Of a stretch of DNA of 64,000 bases, positions 13,960-25,700 are shown piece by piece. The notes beneath the pieces were generated by a model. That model was not told the origin of the DNA and did not search any database. It was given only the letters and a program-made list of their open reading frames with translations. Each line of letters begins with the position of its first letter. Position 1 is the first letter of the stretch. The stretch is from Terebella lapidaria (Eukaryota > Annelida > Polychaeta > Terebellida > Terebellidae), in the NCBI GenBank assembly GCA_949152475.1, contig OX424564.1:9486001-9550000 (forward strand). Direction: 5' to 3'. A program made the translations under genes and the position numbers.

Positions 13960-14780
13960 ATGTGCAGTGTAAAATATCGGTGTTACACCTCAACAATTAC
14001 CACACAAGTTCAATGTCACCAGAAGGTCTACCTTAAATGCATTTCTTCATACTTATAAAGCAGACCCAAGTTCTATCTACAGCTGTTTTCTATGCAGAGT
14101 CCAATTTACACATTTCATCTCAGATGTTAAATTCCCCTATGCTTCATAATGGGACACATTTTTTTTATATCATCTCACTTAATATTGATATTACAGATTG
14201 GGAATCAATTGTGGATATATAGGAAACGATGCCGAATATTCGAGATCGTGACCTTGAATTTTACCTAATTTTCAAGATTACAGGACAAAATGTTTAATAT
14301 CTCGCTTCTCATCGATAATCTCGCTTATTATAGCTTGATAATCGATGTGGACATATAGGAAATGATATACCTAGTACATTGATCACCTTGAATTTGACTT
14401 TTGACCTAATTTTCAGAGCACAAATATGGCTGATATATAGCTTATTATCGACTTCACAGCTTGGGAATAAATTATGCAAATGAAGAAAATGATAGTATGT
14501 CGAATATTTTAATGACTTTGACGTTTGACCTCATTTTCAAGGTCAGAGCAGAAAATGGCTAATATCTCGAGCTCGCTTATTATTGAATTTACAGCTTGAC
14601 TGAATCAATTAATAAAGGAATCAATTGTGAACATACAAGGACTGCTTTGTGTTGAATATTGCCATGATCTTGAATTTCACCTTTGACCTCATTTTCAAGG
14701 TCACAGGACGAAATGGCTAATATCTTATTATCGACTTTACAACTTTGGAATCAATTGTGGACATACAGGAAACTAGACGT
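13960..14780 (-). repeat. Degenerate tandem array of the family B internal repeat, reverse orientation
   Basis: Units of about 135 bp carry TGACCTTGAATTTGACC, CATTTTCAAGGTCA, GGCTAATATCTCG and CAATTGTGGACATATAGG segments. These are the reverse complement of the array at 16383-17040. The copies have diverged, and no Helentron-like terminus is visible at either edge. Confidence 0.55.
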
Positions 14781-15924
14781 TTTCGTGTCGTCTGCCACCG
14801 CGTGGGCGAATCTACCCTGATGCTTTATCATCATTGCCCAAAATATGTTAATTCACACAAAATAGCAATACGGCTGGGCCAGTGTCTTCCGTCAATATAA
14901 GTAATGTAAGTTCTAAGCCTTAGCTATTTTAATTCCATGCAGTAATATTGTTAACAACTAGAATATTCGTCAACTTATTCCTCATCAAATATTTTCCAGG
15001 AAGTTTGTCACAAGATTGGAATATAGAAACCAAATCCCCAACAATACAAGCGATTTATACATCCATATCTACAATCATAATGAGTGTGTACATGTAAAAG
15101 TGTCCATATAAGATATTATCGAAATTGGTTCAGATTTGCAACCTGTAGAGCGTTTACAAAAAATGTGTCTGCGACGGCGGGCGTAGCGTGACGATCACAA
15201 ATCCAAAGTATCCGCCGACCTTCGTTTGGGGGTTACAATGATATTTGTTTGGGGGTTACAATGATATCTGTTTAATTTGATCTTTGACTTCCTTTACATG
15301 GCAACAGGACAAAATTACTAATACCTCTTAATATTGAATCCAAAAATGTGGTCATTTTAATCTAAAAAAAACCTTGATCAAATAGATATTACTGAATACA
15401 ATCTTCTGCTATTATTTGAGGTAAATTCATATGTATCGATGGACTATTCATTATTCTATGAGTTGATTAATAAATGTAAATAGCGGTATCCAGATTAGGA
15501 CATAGAGAGGACCCTGAAAATTGACTATGGTAATTAAAGGGTTAATTGGTAACACCAGGATCAATCACTTCATAGGCTTATTACATTGTTCGAATACCAT
15601 GTATGGATATGTGGATGACTTATTATTTCATGCGAACGACTTAGTACTTCGTGCAAACGAAGTAGTACTTCGTGCGAACGAAGTAGGTTTTTTTTTCATC
15701 ATGTCCTATCACAGGCACCGTAGAGGACACACCTGTGAGTGAAAAAAATTTTCTTTTCGCATTCCCTCACGAAATTTTCGCATTCGAATGCGAGATCCAC
15801 GTTGTGTCGATTTTTTTCTTGCACAGGAACAGCAATAATGTTGCCCAAGATTGCTCGGATTGCATTAAAAAACACTCAAAATCATTCAGCTTCTGGGGCC
15901 CTTGAGCTAGACGTCAAGGCCTAA
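14781..15924. other. Spacer with minor repeats
   Basis: No gene is supported. A 24-bp direct duplication (TTTGGGGGTTACAATGATAT type) lies near 15227-15270. Three 21-bp palindromic units lie at 15625-15687 and are listed separately. Confidence 0.4.
15625..15687. repeat. Three tandem 21-bp self-complementary units
   Basis: Each unit reads like ACTTCGTGCGAACGAAGT plus three bases. It is itself a short hairpin (arms ACTTCGT and ACGAAGT). The first unit is diverged. No flanking element ends were found. Confidence 0.6.
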
Positions 15925-16382
15925 AGATGCCTTGGAGGCATTTCGGTGTTAGGACTAATTCGTAATATTTAAAACATGTTTGCCACGGGCTCTATGACAC
16001 ACCGTTTGCTAGATATTGACGAAAATGAAAAATGTCGACTCAGCAAAAAAAAATTCGGGTCAAGGTCAAAGTTCATCCATCATACCCCCCCCCCCCCCCC
16101 AGGCATGTTTGTCTAAATCGACGAGTCGACACACCGTTTCTGAGATATCGACGATAACGAAAAATGCCGACTCAGCAAAACAAGGGCCGAAGATAGGTTA
16201 CCGGACAATGTTTAATATTTTAGATGTTAGCCAGGTCACTGGTTGAATTCAAGGTCAAGAGAATATTCAGCATATATAACATTACGCATATATCATGTCC
16301 ACAGTTGATTGCTAAGCTGTAAATTCAATAATCAGAGAGATATTAGCAATTTTGTGCTGTGGCCTTGAAAATGAAGGGGCAA

Positions 16383-17040
16383 AGGTCAAATTCAAGGTCA
16401 TCAAAATATTCAGTGTATATCATTTTCTATATCATGTCCACAATTGATTCCCAAGCCATACAGTCAATAGAGGAGCAAGATATGAGCCAGTTTGTCCTTG
16501 GACCTTGAAAATGAGGTCAGAGGTCAAATTCAAGGTCCGAGAATATTCAGCATACATGTATATCATTTCCTACATGTCCACAATTGATTCCTAAGCTGTA
16601 AAATCGATAATAAGTGAGATATTAGACATTTTGTCCTGTGACCTTGAAAATGAGGTCAAAGGTCAAATTCAAGGTCATGACAATAATCTGCATATATCAT
16701 TTCCTATATGTTCATAATTGATTCCTAAGCTGTAAAGTTGATAACAAGCGAGATATTAGCCATTTTGTCCTATGACCTTGAAAATGCGGTCAAAGGTCAA
16801 ATTCAAGGTCATCAGAATATTCAGCATATATGATGTCCACAATTGATTCCTAAGCTGTAGAGTCGATAATAAGTGATATATTAGCCATTTTGTCCTGTGA
16901 CCTTGGAAATGAGGTCAAAGGTCAACTTCAAGGTCATGATAATAATCTGCATATATCATTTCCTATATGTTCATAACTGATTCCTAAGCTGTAAAGTCGA
17001 TAACAAGCGAGATATTAGCCATTTTGTCCTATGACCTTGA
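16383..17040 (+). repeat. Internal tandem array of B1, units of about 125-139 bp
   Basis: Five units start near 16383, 16521, 16660, 16794 and 16919. Each holds AGGTCAAATTCAAGGTCA or a close variant, CATATATCATTTCC, CAATTGATTCCTAAGCTG and TTTTGTCCTGTGACCTTG. The array is cut at 17040 by element B2 and resumes at 18553. Perfect AGGTCAAAGGTCA (a DR1 nuclear-receptor motif) occurs at 16653-16665 and 16912-16924. Confidence 0.85.
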
Positions 17041-17042
17041 AA

Positions 17043-18550
17043 TTAGCCCAAAGGCTAAGATAGGTTACCGGACAATTTTGGTTTGACAATGGCAGCATTG
17101 GCAGGTAACAGACCTTGAGATTTACCAATCAAGGTTCGCAGTGTAAACATATGACCTTGGGATTTACCAATCAAGGTCATCCGTGTGAACTTCGATGTTA
17201 CCATTACATGTATGTGTGCGGCATTTGATATTCTATATTTTGGGTGGAATCGTTTAGGCCGCTCAGGTCAATTTACACATTCCAAGTCAGACATTTGGCA
17301 CTCAAGGTCATCTGACGTCAAGTTCAAGGTCATCATTAGTTGTGCCATATATGTCTTCCTATATGTTCATAATGCAAACATGAGCTCTATCTGCAAGCAT
17401 TTCATCTACAGAGGCAAATCTGGGCATTTTTTGACCCCAAAATGGCTGTTTTGACCTTTCAAGGTCATCGAAGGTCAAATTCAAGGTCACCACACAAGTC
17501 GCCATATATGACTTCCCATTTGAAAGTGCCAATTTCTAAGCTCTATCTTTAAGCGTTCTATGAGTACAGACCGAACAGCTCCCATTTTGAAGGAAAAAAG
17601 TGCCAAAAATTTTCTAAGTCCAAAATTTTTTTCAAAGGGTGAAAATTTTTTTTTGCTTAGAAATGGCCCAAAATGGATAGTAATGCGATTTGGGGCGAAA
17701 AAAAATTTTTTCGCCGACTCGTCAAAAATTCAAAATGGCCGCCACACTGAGATCGGCGATTCAAGGGCAACAAAACTTATACACGTCACAGAGGTATATA
17801 AGAGGAATCTTCTTAAGCAAAAATCTCAAAACTGATCAGACAGTTTTTGAGAAAATACAGACCAGGTGCAAATTTGAGCGTTTTTCGACCCAAAAATGGC
17901 TGTTTTGACCTTTCAAGGTCATCCAAGGTCAAATTCAAGGTCACCACACAAGTCGCCATATATGACTTCCCATTTGAAAGTGCCAATTTCTAAGCTCTAT
18001 CTTCAAGCGTTCTATGAGTACAGTCCGGACAGCTCCCATTATGAAGGAAAGAAGTGCCGAAAATTTTCTAAGTTCAGAATTTTTTTCAAAGGGTGAAAAT
18101 TTTTTTTTGGCCTAGAAATGGCCCAAAATGGATAGTAAAGCGATTTGGGGCGGAAAAATTTTTTTTCGCCGACCCGCCAAAAATTCAAAATGGCCGCCAC
18201 ACGGAAACCGGCGAATTTAGGGCAACCAAACTTATACATATCACAGAAGTATATGAGGGGAATCTTTTGAAACCAAAAACTCAAAACTGATCAGACAGTT
18301 TTTGAGAAAATGGCCGTCAAAGTCCAAAATTGAGCGTTTTTCGACAAAAACGGCCGCCATTTTGAAAAAATGCGAAAATCAAAAAACAAAAAAATACCTC
18401 CTTCTCAAAATATTTTTAGGCATTTTTGTGCAAAATTTCAGAAAGATTCGATCGTTAACTTTAAAGATAAAAATGTTAACGCCGGACGGACGGACGGACG
18501 GACGCAACGCCATGCCAATAGGTTATCGGACCAAAGGTCCGGTAACCTAA
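17043..18550 (+). mobile_element. Helentron-like family B element B2, complete-looking, nested in B1
   Basis: The left end is a hairpin with arms TTAGCC and GGCTAA around CAAA, then GATAGGTTACCGGAC. The right end is a hairpin with arms GGTTATCGGACC and GGTCCGGTAACC, then TAA. The two ends share the inverted motif AGGTTACCGGAC / GTCCGGTAACCT. A GGAC microsatellite precedes the 3' hairpin. The interior has two tandem copies of about 455 bp (starting near 17444 and 17898), homologous to the 459-bp repeats of family A. The flanks join to give the uninterrupted host repeat seen at 18810, apart from two extra A bases. It is non-coding. Confidence 0.75.
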
Positions 18551-18552
18551 AA

Positions 18553-19060
18553 ATGGGGTCAAAGGTCAAAATCAAGGTCATCAGAATATTCAGCATATAT
18601 AATTTCCTATATGTCCACAATTGATTCCTAAGTTGTAGAGTCGATAATAAGTGATATATTAGCCATTTTGTCCTGTGACCTTGGAAATGAGGTCAAAGGT
18701 CAACTTCAAGGTCATGATAATAATCTGCATATATCATTTCCTATATGTTCATAACTGATTCCTAAGCTGTACAGTCGATAACAAGCGAGATATTAGCCAT
18801 TTTGTCCTATGACCTTGAAAATGGGGTCAAAGGTCAAAATCAAGGTCATCAGAATATTCAGCATATATCATTTCCTATATGTCCACAATTGATTGCTAAG
18901 CTGTAGAGTCGATAATAAGCGAGATATCAGCCATTTTAGGCTCTGACCTTGAATTGAGGTCAGAGGTTAAATTCAAGGTCACGAGGATATTCAGCATATA
19001 TCATTTCCTATATGTCCACAATTGATTCCTAGTCTCTAATCTCAATATTAAGTGAGATAT
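18553..19060 (+). repeat. Continuation of the B1 internal tandem array
   Basis: Four more units of about 135 bp continue the array interrupted at 17040. A perfect AGGTCAAAGGTCA lies at 18690-18702, with near-perfect versions in the neighbouring units. Confidence 0.8.
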
Positions 19061-19417
19061 TAGGCATAATGTGTCCCATTATAAAGCATAGGAGAATTTA
19101 ACATGGGAAAGTCCCATTTGGGCCGAGTTTGGGCCAAAATGGCCCACTTCGAGCGATTCAAGCGCAACGAAATTTATAGACATCATAAGGGTACATATGA
19201 GGAGTGTTATGTATCAAAAAGAAAAAAAGTTACTGAACAGATTTTGAGAAAATGGCCACCAAAGTCCAAAATCAGGCATTTTTCGTCGAAAACGGCCGCC
19301 ATTTTGAAAAAAATGCGAAAATCAAAAAACTAAAAGATACCTCCTTCCTGAATTATTTTTAAGTATTTTTGTGCAAAATTTCAGAAGAATTCGCCCGTAA
19401 ACAAAAAAGATAAAAAT

Positions 19418-19492
19418 GTGGACGACGACGACGATGACGACGACGACGGACGACGACGGACGACGGACGACAGACGACGGACGCAACGCCAT
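19418..19492 (+). repeat. GAC / GACG simple repeat before the B1 3' hairpin
   Basis: A run of GAC, GACGAC and GGAC units ends just before GCAACGCCATGCCAATA and the terminal hairpin. The same arrangement is seen at about 18480-18505 in B2 and, inverted, at about 32885-32935 and 53578-53595 in family A. Confidence 0.8.
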
Positions 19493-19529
19493 GCCAATAG
19501 GTTATCGGACCATAGGTCCGGTAACCTAA

Positions 19530-20797
19530 AAATATCGGGTCAAAATCAAAATTCATCCATAATACATTTAAGACATATTCGTGTAGGGCGAGGAGTCCGA
19601 AAATAACATCCGTTTCGCTCTACGACACCGCGTTTTCCGAGATATCGACGAAAACGAAAAATGCCGACTCGGCAAAAAAATTCCGGGTCAAGGTCAAAGT
19701 TCATCCATAAATACCCATAAGACATGTTTGTCTAGGGCGACGAGTCCGAAAATATCGTCCGTTTCGCTCTACGACACACCGTTTCCGAGATATCGACGAA
19801 AACGAAAAATGCCGACACGGCAAAAAAAGTTCGGGTCAAGGTCGAAGTTCATCCATAAAACCCCATAGACATGTTTGTTTAGGGCGACGAATCCGAAAAT
19901 AACGTCCGTTTCGCTCTACGACGCACCGATTCCAAGATATCGACGAAAACAAAAAATGCCGACTCGGCAAAAAAATTTCGAGTCAAGGTCAAAGTTCATT
20001 CATAATACCCCATAGACATGTTTGTCTAGGAGGACGAGTCCGAAAATAACGTCGGTTTCACTCTGCGACGCACCGTTTCCGAGATATTGACGAAACAAAA
20101 AAATGCTGACTCGGCAAAAAAATTTCAGGTCAAGGACAAAGTTCATCCCCTTAGACATGTTTACTAGGGCGACGAGTCCGGAAATAATGTCCGTTTTGCT
20201 CTACAACGCACCGTTTCCGAGATATCGACAAAAACGAAAAATGCCGACTCGGCAAAAAAAATTTCGGGTCAAGGTCAAAATTCATCCATCATACCCGTTA
20301 GACAGGTTTGTCTATGGCGACGAGGCCAAAAATAACGTCCATTTCGCTCTACCACGCACCGTTTCCGAGATATCGACGAAAACGAAAAATGCCGACTCCG
20401 CAAAAAAATTTCGGGTCAAGGTCAAAGTTCATCCATAATACCCCTTGGAATATTTGTCTAGGGCGACGAGTCCGAAAATAACGTCCGTTTCGCTCTACGA
20501 CACACCGTTCCCGAGATATCGACGAAAACGGAAAATGCCGACTCAGCAAAAAAATTTCGGATCAAGGTCAAAGTTCATTCATAATACCCTTAAGACATGT
20601 TTGTCTAGGAGGACGAGTCCGAAAATAACGTCTGTTTCGCTCGAAATATCGACGGAAACGAAAAATGCCGACTCGGCAAAAAAATTTCGGGTCAAGGTCA
20701 AAGTTCATCCATAATACCCCTTAGACATTTTTGTCTAGGGCGACGAGTCCGAAAATAATGTCCGTTTCGCTCTACGACGTACCGTTTCCGAGATATG
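19530..20797 (+). repeat. 147-bp tandem repeat array of element C
   Basis: About nine units start near 19646, 19794, 19941, 20088, 20226, 20374, 20520 and 20650, with spacing mostly 146-148 bp and a few shortened units. Each contains AATGCCGACTCGGCAAAA, TCGGGTCAAGGTCAAAGTTC, GACATGTTTGTCTAGG, CGACGAGTCCGAAAATAACG and CGTTTCCGAGATATCGACG. 147 bp is 49 codons, so some frames stay open across units, but no conserved protein is suggested. Isolated units on the far side of B1 (15980-16180) and near 21050-21125 belong to the same array. Confidence 0.85.
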
Positions 20798-21503
20798 CTG
20801 GAAGCCTCAAGGATGAGTCAGCAAAAAGTTATTTCGACCTCTAGGTCAAAGGTCGTTTGACGGATCAATCCCAAAATCGATAGGGTTCTCCCCTATCTTT
20901 GCATGGAGGTGGTATATAAACCTCCATGCAAAGTTCTGCAACTATTGTCTGAATATTTTTCGAGTTATCGTCCGGAAACCAAGTCTCATAATCGGCCTTG
21001 ATTTCATCCTCACGGACCTCGGAGTCGAGTTAAAAAAACAAACAAACCCATAGACATGTTTGGCTAGGGCGACGAGTCCGAAAATAACGTCCGTTTCGCT
21101 CTACGACGCACCGTTTCTGAGATATGCAGGAAGCCTCAAGGATGAATCAGCAAAAAATTATTTTGACCTCTAGGTCAAAGGTCGTTTGACGGATTGATCC
21201 CAAAATGAATAGGGTTCTTCCCTGGTGGCATATGAACCTCCAAGCAGAGTTCTGCATCTATTGCCTGAATATTTTCTGAGTTATCGTCCGGAAACCAAAA
21301 ACCTTGATTTCATCCTCACAGTCCTCAGAGCCGGCTCAAAAAGAATAGGGTTCTTCCACATATCATTTCTGACTAGTGGTAAAAATTTGATAAGGATCCA
21401 TCAAGGCAATCTAAAGTTATCGTCCAGAAACCAAAACGGCGGAAGGCGAAAAAAAAAAAATTCTGCTAAAACCATAAAGGCATTTCTGCCGAAATGCCTT
21501 AAT

Positions 21504-21720
21504 AAGTCTCCAGTTTGCGTACACGTCCTTATAGGTCTAGCTACGCCCCTGGCAATGCTATATTCGACTGGAAGGTCTACTGCGGTGTACATGGTTCCAT
21601 TATGATGAATTCTTAGTACCACAGTAACTGTATGATTTCTATGAAGTTCTTACTCTATTATCGATAGTCACACCTTCTAAATCCAGTAAGTCCTTCAAAT
21701 ACTTTTTGTGCTACAAGAAA

Positions 21721-21755
<35 letters not shown>

Positions 21756-22756
21756 TCTTAAAGCAACACATACTTGTGTCAATTTAGTTTATTAGCTCTT
21801 ATTCAATAACCATATATATAGACTGATTTCCATGCAAGTTCATTCATCATTTCCCACAAGTGGTATTATTTTACATCAATGCGAACATCATTAACATAAG
21901 TCAGACGACAACAATATTCCAAAGTTCATGATCCATAGCTTGTCATCAGTGTTCGAAACCAACTTCCAAGTTGCTTGCTTTGTACTAATAAGTATACATA
22001 CACACTAAACTTGATACAGGGGGGCGTATATTCCAAATATTTATGTGTAGTCACTGTTAAGAGTATAATTATGTGTATGTAGATGATAACATATATCTTT
22101 GTGTATCATACAATCTAAAGACCATTAGTTATTAATACAAACAGTCAAATGTATGCCGCGTTCTCTAACAAGGCCATGTATTAGCTAGCATATTCATCAC
22201 AAACATTCCTATTAGAAACAGTTGTTTCTACTGTTTATTACTTGTTGGTATTACTGTAATCAGTAAACTCTTAACAAAAACCACAACCCAAGTTCATTAT
22301 CCAACCATCTACTGTACTAGATGTGATGTAATATTGTACAGGTAATGATAAAATGCACGGTAAAATTATAGCGAATTTAATCACAAGTAGAGACATATAT
22401 TATACTTGATTATATTATAATGGATTAATTTAAAGTAATACATAAAACATATAGGTTGCAAACAATTCAGTCTCAAAACACAAGTCCCACAACAAATGCA
22501 AAGCATTCCGTTCCTCTTACCACCAGTAATATTTAAAATAATTTGAAATTCTTTATGCCATAATTTTATCTTCCTGCGCCCGCATGATCAAATCCTTGAA
22601 AAGCCCAAATGTGGAAAATGCATACAATCACAATAAGCACTGTTGATCACACAATCATGTATACCCCTCCCCCCTCTCTTCCCCTATCCTTCTCCCCAAC
22701 CACAAAGCATCACCTATATCTTGTATTTGACCTGTGTCATTACTAGAGGGTATTCA
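21504..22756. other. AT-rich region downstream of CYB5
   Basis: No gene is supported. A (TA)n microsatellite lies at 21724-21754. This stretch is 3' of CYB5 (minus strand) and may hold part of its 3' UTR if the polyadenylation signal at 22760 is not the one used. Confidence 0.4.
21724..21754. repeat. (TA)n microsatellite
   Basis: An uninterrupted run of about 15 TA dinucleotides. Confidence 0.9.
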
Positions 22757-22759
22757 ATA

Positions 22760-22765
22760 TTTATT
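22760..22765 (-). promoter_or_regulatory. Candidate CYB5 polyadenylation signal
   Basis: AATAAA on the minus strand, 28 bases after the CYB5 stop codon. It would give a very short 3' UTR, so a signal further away is also possible. Confidence 0.35.
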
Positions 22766-22792
22766 TGCTGTTCTAACGGCTGATGGCTCCCG

Positions 22793-25700
22793 TTAATTGT
22801 TCTGCGGTGCGATGATATATCGGTACACGAGCGCGGCAGCGATCGCGATCCCGAGGGGAATTAACCAGGAACTCAGCGAACTGGAACAGATCAGAAAAGC
22901 ATTTATATACACGATTATATATTACATAAATATATACACGGACACATGTATACAGAGTAGTGCACAGGTTTTGCTGATTCAGCCAACTTCAACAGAAACT
23001 TTTGTACTAAATTTATTGACAAATTTTAACGAATCGTGTAGTTATCACAGAGAACATGCACACCACAGAATGGATAATAATGTTCTCGATATTTGTTTCA
23101 CATTCAGGTGTCAAGTTTATAATACTGATGATAAATTTAATGTAGTAATGTACATGTATTAAACTTTGTAGAGAAGCAAGCAGAGATGTTGTGTGAATGT
23201 ATTTGTATTCATGAGCTGCTTAGAATATGATCTTTATCAATGTCACTGTCATCTTCCCTTCCTACTGAATAAAGTACGGATGTGAGCTGATCATGATAGT
23301 TAACTGATAAGCAATCCAATATCTGATGAAAGATTATCTGATAAAATTCCAGTTTTAACATGGGATTATATATCTATGATGAATCACATCAGATAAACAC
23401 GATAAATAGGAAGTTTTATCTCTGTTATCTGCAACCTGCCACAAAAATAGGACCAAGTGTACTGTACCTTCTTGATATTTTTATGATATATCGATTTGGT
23501 CTTAAACTTCTGGTAACATGACTGTATCTAATATTACATAGAATTCCCTCCATTCAAATTCCTAAACATTAAGTATGCTAAATGAATACATTTACACATG
23601 GACTGGGGCTGTAGGAAAACGATGTGGTATCAAACATTAGGTGCATTTTAACCATGCTAACCTATTACCGGGTAGCAACACCGTTGAATATTGCCCAATG
23701 TCACACCTAGATCATGTAGATGTTAGAATGACAAAGGTTGATAAGTCCAGCAGGTCAATGTCTGGGACACGCTGGTAGTTTACATGACACACGGCATGAT
23801 TCACTTGGAGTCAACATCCACAGAACATTCTAGAATACAGCTATAGAGAATGACATCGATGCGGAGATTTGTAAGCAACAAGTGAAAGCTCATCATATGC
23901 TGCATGTACTAGGTGCAGCTGTTTACAGAAATCTACATTGTTTTTGGGAAATTCTCAGTAGTTTAGATTGGTGGTGTGAAAAATCTTCATCATTTTTATT
24001 ATAATGTGTCAAAAAAGTAGGGTTGTGGCACTAAACACAGTTCTTTAGATATGTTGTCCCATTCGAGCAACCTAGTTTTGTGTACGTAACAAACAAAGAG
24101 TACATACAAAACTCAATACTTCATGCAAGTGTGAAATATTCCTGTTTTCTTGCATCATGTAGTGTAGCAGCAACCTACTGACACTCCTCCTAGATTACTG
24201 AAGGGTCTGACATCACAGTGATTCATCGTTTGAACATGTTCAATTTGTGTTTACATCCATGTGCTATAGATATGTTTCATGGTTAGGCTTATGCTTAATG
24301 AACAAATCACTCCTTCTTTATGGGTTAAATTGAAAACATCTTTCATATAACGTTACTGTTTTCTGACATACATGTGCTACTAGCAGAAATACATAAGACC
24401 TTCTGCTACTAGATAATTATGTACCACGCAGTGTCGCAGACAAACAGTATAAATATGAGATAACTGTATACAGTGTTCACAAGTCTGCTTGGTTTGATCA
24501 ATTTCTCGTGAAATGTGTGTAACTAGCTGTAATATTTATAACATGCTGTATGGAGACTTGATCAGAGCCACTGGTCATACATACATGCAATAACAAGCCA
24601 AGGTGTGCAGGAAGCAGCCAGGCCCTTACATCATTACACATTTACCACTGGATAAAAGACAATATTGTATATTAAATCAGACCAGTGGCCACACACTACA
24701 GCCTACTCTACTTATAAATCATGCTCATAAATATGGAATACACTGAATTACATGTCATCATCAAATCTACTGATTCAAAATTAAGACAGATTTCAGCATT
24801 TTTGTAAAATTGAAGGGTAAAGGACCATGCGTACAACTGTACATGTACTGGTTTAACATGGTTAATAGCATTATATATAGTATATGCATAATTTCGATAT
24901 ACAACTTATCTATTCAACTACTCATTAATTTACATTGATTGATTAATACTTTAATTACTGCCATATCCCACTAAGATAAAAATATAATCAAACTAGAACT
25001 AAGACGATCTCTGATCGCTGACGAGCGTGTGGGTGTATCCCTGGATGCCCCAGCATCCCAGTCATCCAGACATGATATCCAGATATAATAGCCATACTTT
25101 CCAGCGAGGCTCTTTTTATCAGTGTCAGTAATGAGTGTTTCAAATCTCAACTATTTCTGATTTTCATTTTTCATTAATAATTTCTGAGTTTCGGAGTAAG
25201 AAGAATACAATCTGTAGTGTTCACAAGAAAGTATTTACAGAGGCAGGTACAGTGAATGTGGCGCGATGATCATACACCTATCATCCGTAAAACTTCATTG
25301 GGGGATATAATGAAGTGTTTGAAACAAAATCCAACATATCGTGCCAGCTAATCAGCTATCATATAAGCTATATTTCAACTATATACGAACACATATTTGC
25401 AGTCGCACAGTATATACACGTGCAGTGCACACATAATACAGTACCCTAGTACAAGTAGATAGGTATGTACAACATGATATAGAAGTGTATCCTACTCCAC
25501 TGGTACTACTGCTTCACATGAACAATCCTTGATTGATGTACATGTACCGTAGTATGTGTACAATGTAGAGGCTTTTGGTTGCCATGGTTACAAGTGGAAG
25601 ATTGAAAGTACATGTAACACAATCTTTACAACATGGAATACATGATTGTGGCCCAGGTGATGTATGTATTACATGTTGTTTGTGTGATGTCACATGACAT

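Larger units (their letters stand above)
16181..19529 (+). mobile_element. Helentron-like family B element B1, nested inside C and containing B2
   Basis: The left end is a diverged CAAGGGCCGAAGATAGG followed by TTACCGGAC. The right end is the family hairpin (arms GGTTATCGGACC and GGTCCGGTAACC) and TAA, preceded by a GACGACGG simple repeat. Flanking bases on the two sides join to restore a 147-bp repeat unit of element C (…CTCAGCAAAA / AAATATCGGGTCAA…), which marks the true boundaries. The interior is a tandem array of units of about 125-139 bp, split by B2. It has no coding capacity. Confidence 0.65.
15925..21503 (+). mobile_element. Helentron-like composite element, family C, carrying nested family B elements
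   Basis: The left end has a hairpin ATGCC...GGCAT immediately followed by the subterminal motif AGGCATTTCGG (about 15925-15948). The right end is a hairpin with arms AAGGCATTTC and GAAATGCCTT at 21477-21500, followed by AATAAG. The interior begins with one to two units of a 147-bp tandem repeat (to 16180). It is interrupted by element B1 (16181-19529), then resumes with about nine more units. The tail (about 20793-21460) holds a segment of roughly 328 bp repeated twice, starting near 20793 and 21121. No transposase is encoded. The outer limits are inferred from hairpin symmetry, and no clear target duplication was seen. Confidence 0.5.

Noticed and set aside
17560-18290. Short frames inside elements B2 and A (repeated in each tandem unit)
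   Set aside because: They arise from low-complexity A/T and CG-rich repeat units and have no conserved protein sense.
19530-20714. Plus-strand frames of 89-111 codons across the 147-bp array
   Set aside because: The period is a multiple of three, so frames stay open by repetition. Units with indels break them and no domain is visible.
19530-20797. CRISPR-like array
   Set aside because: The whole 147-bp unit repeats with no unique spacers, and the context is an animal genome.
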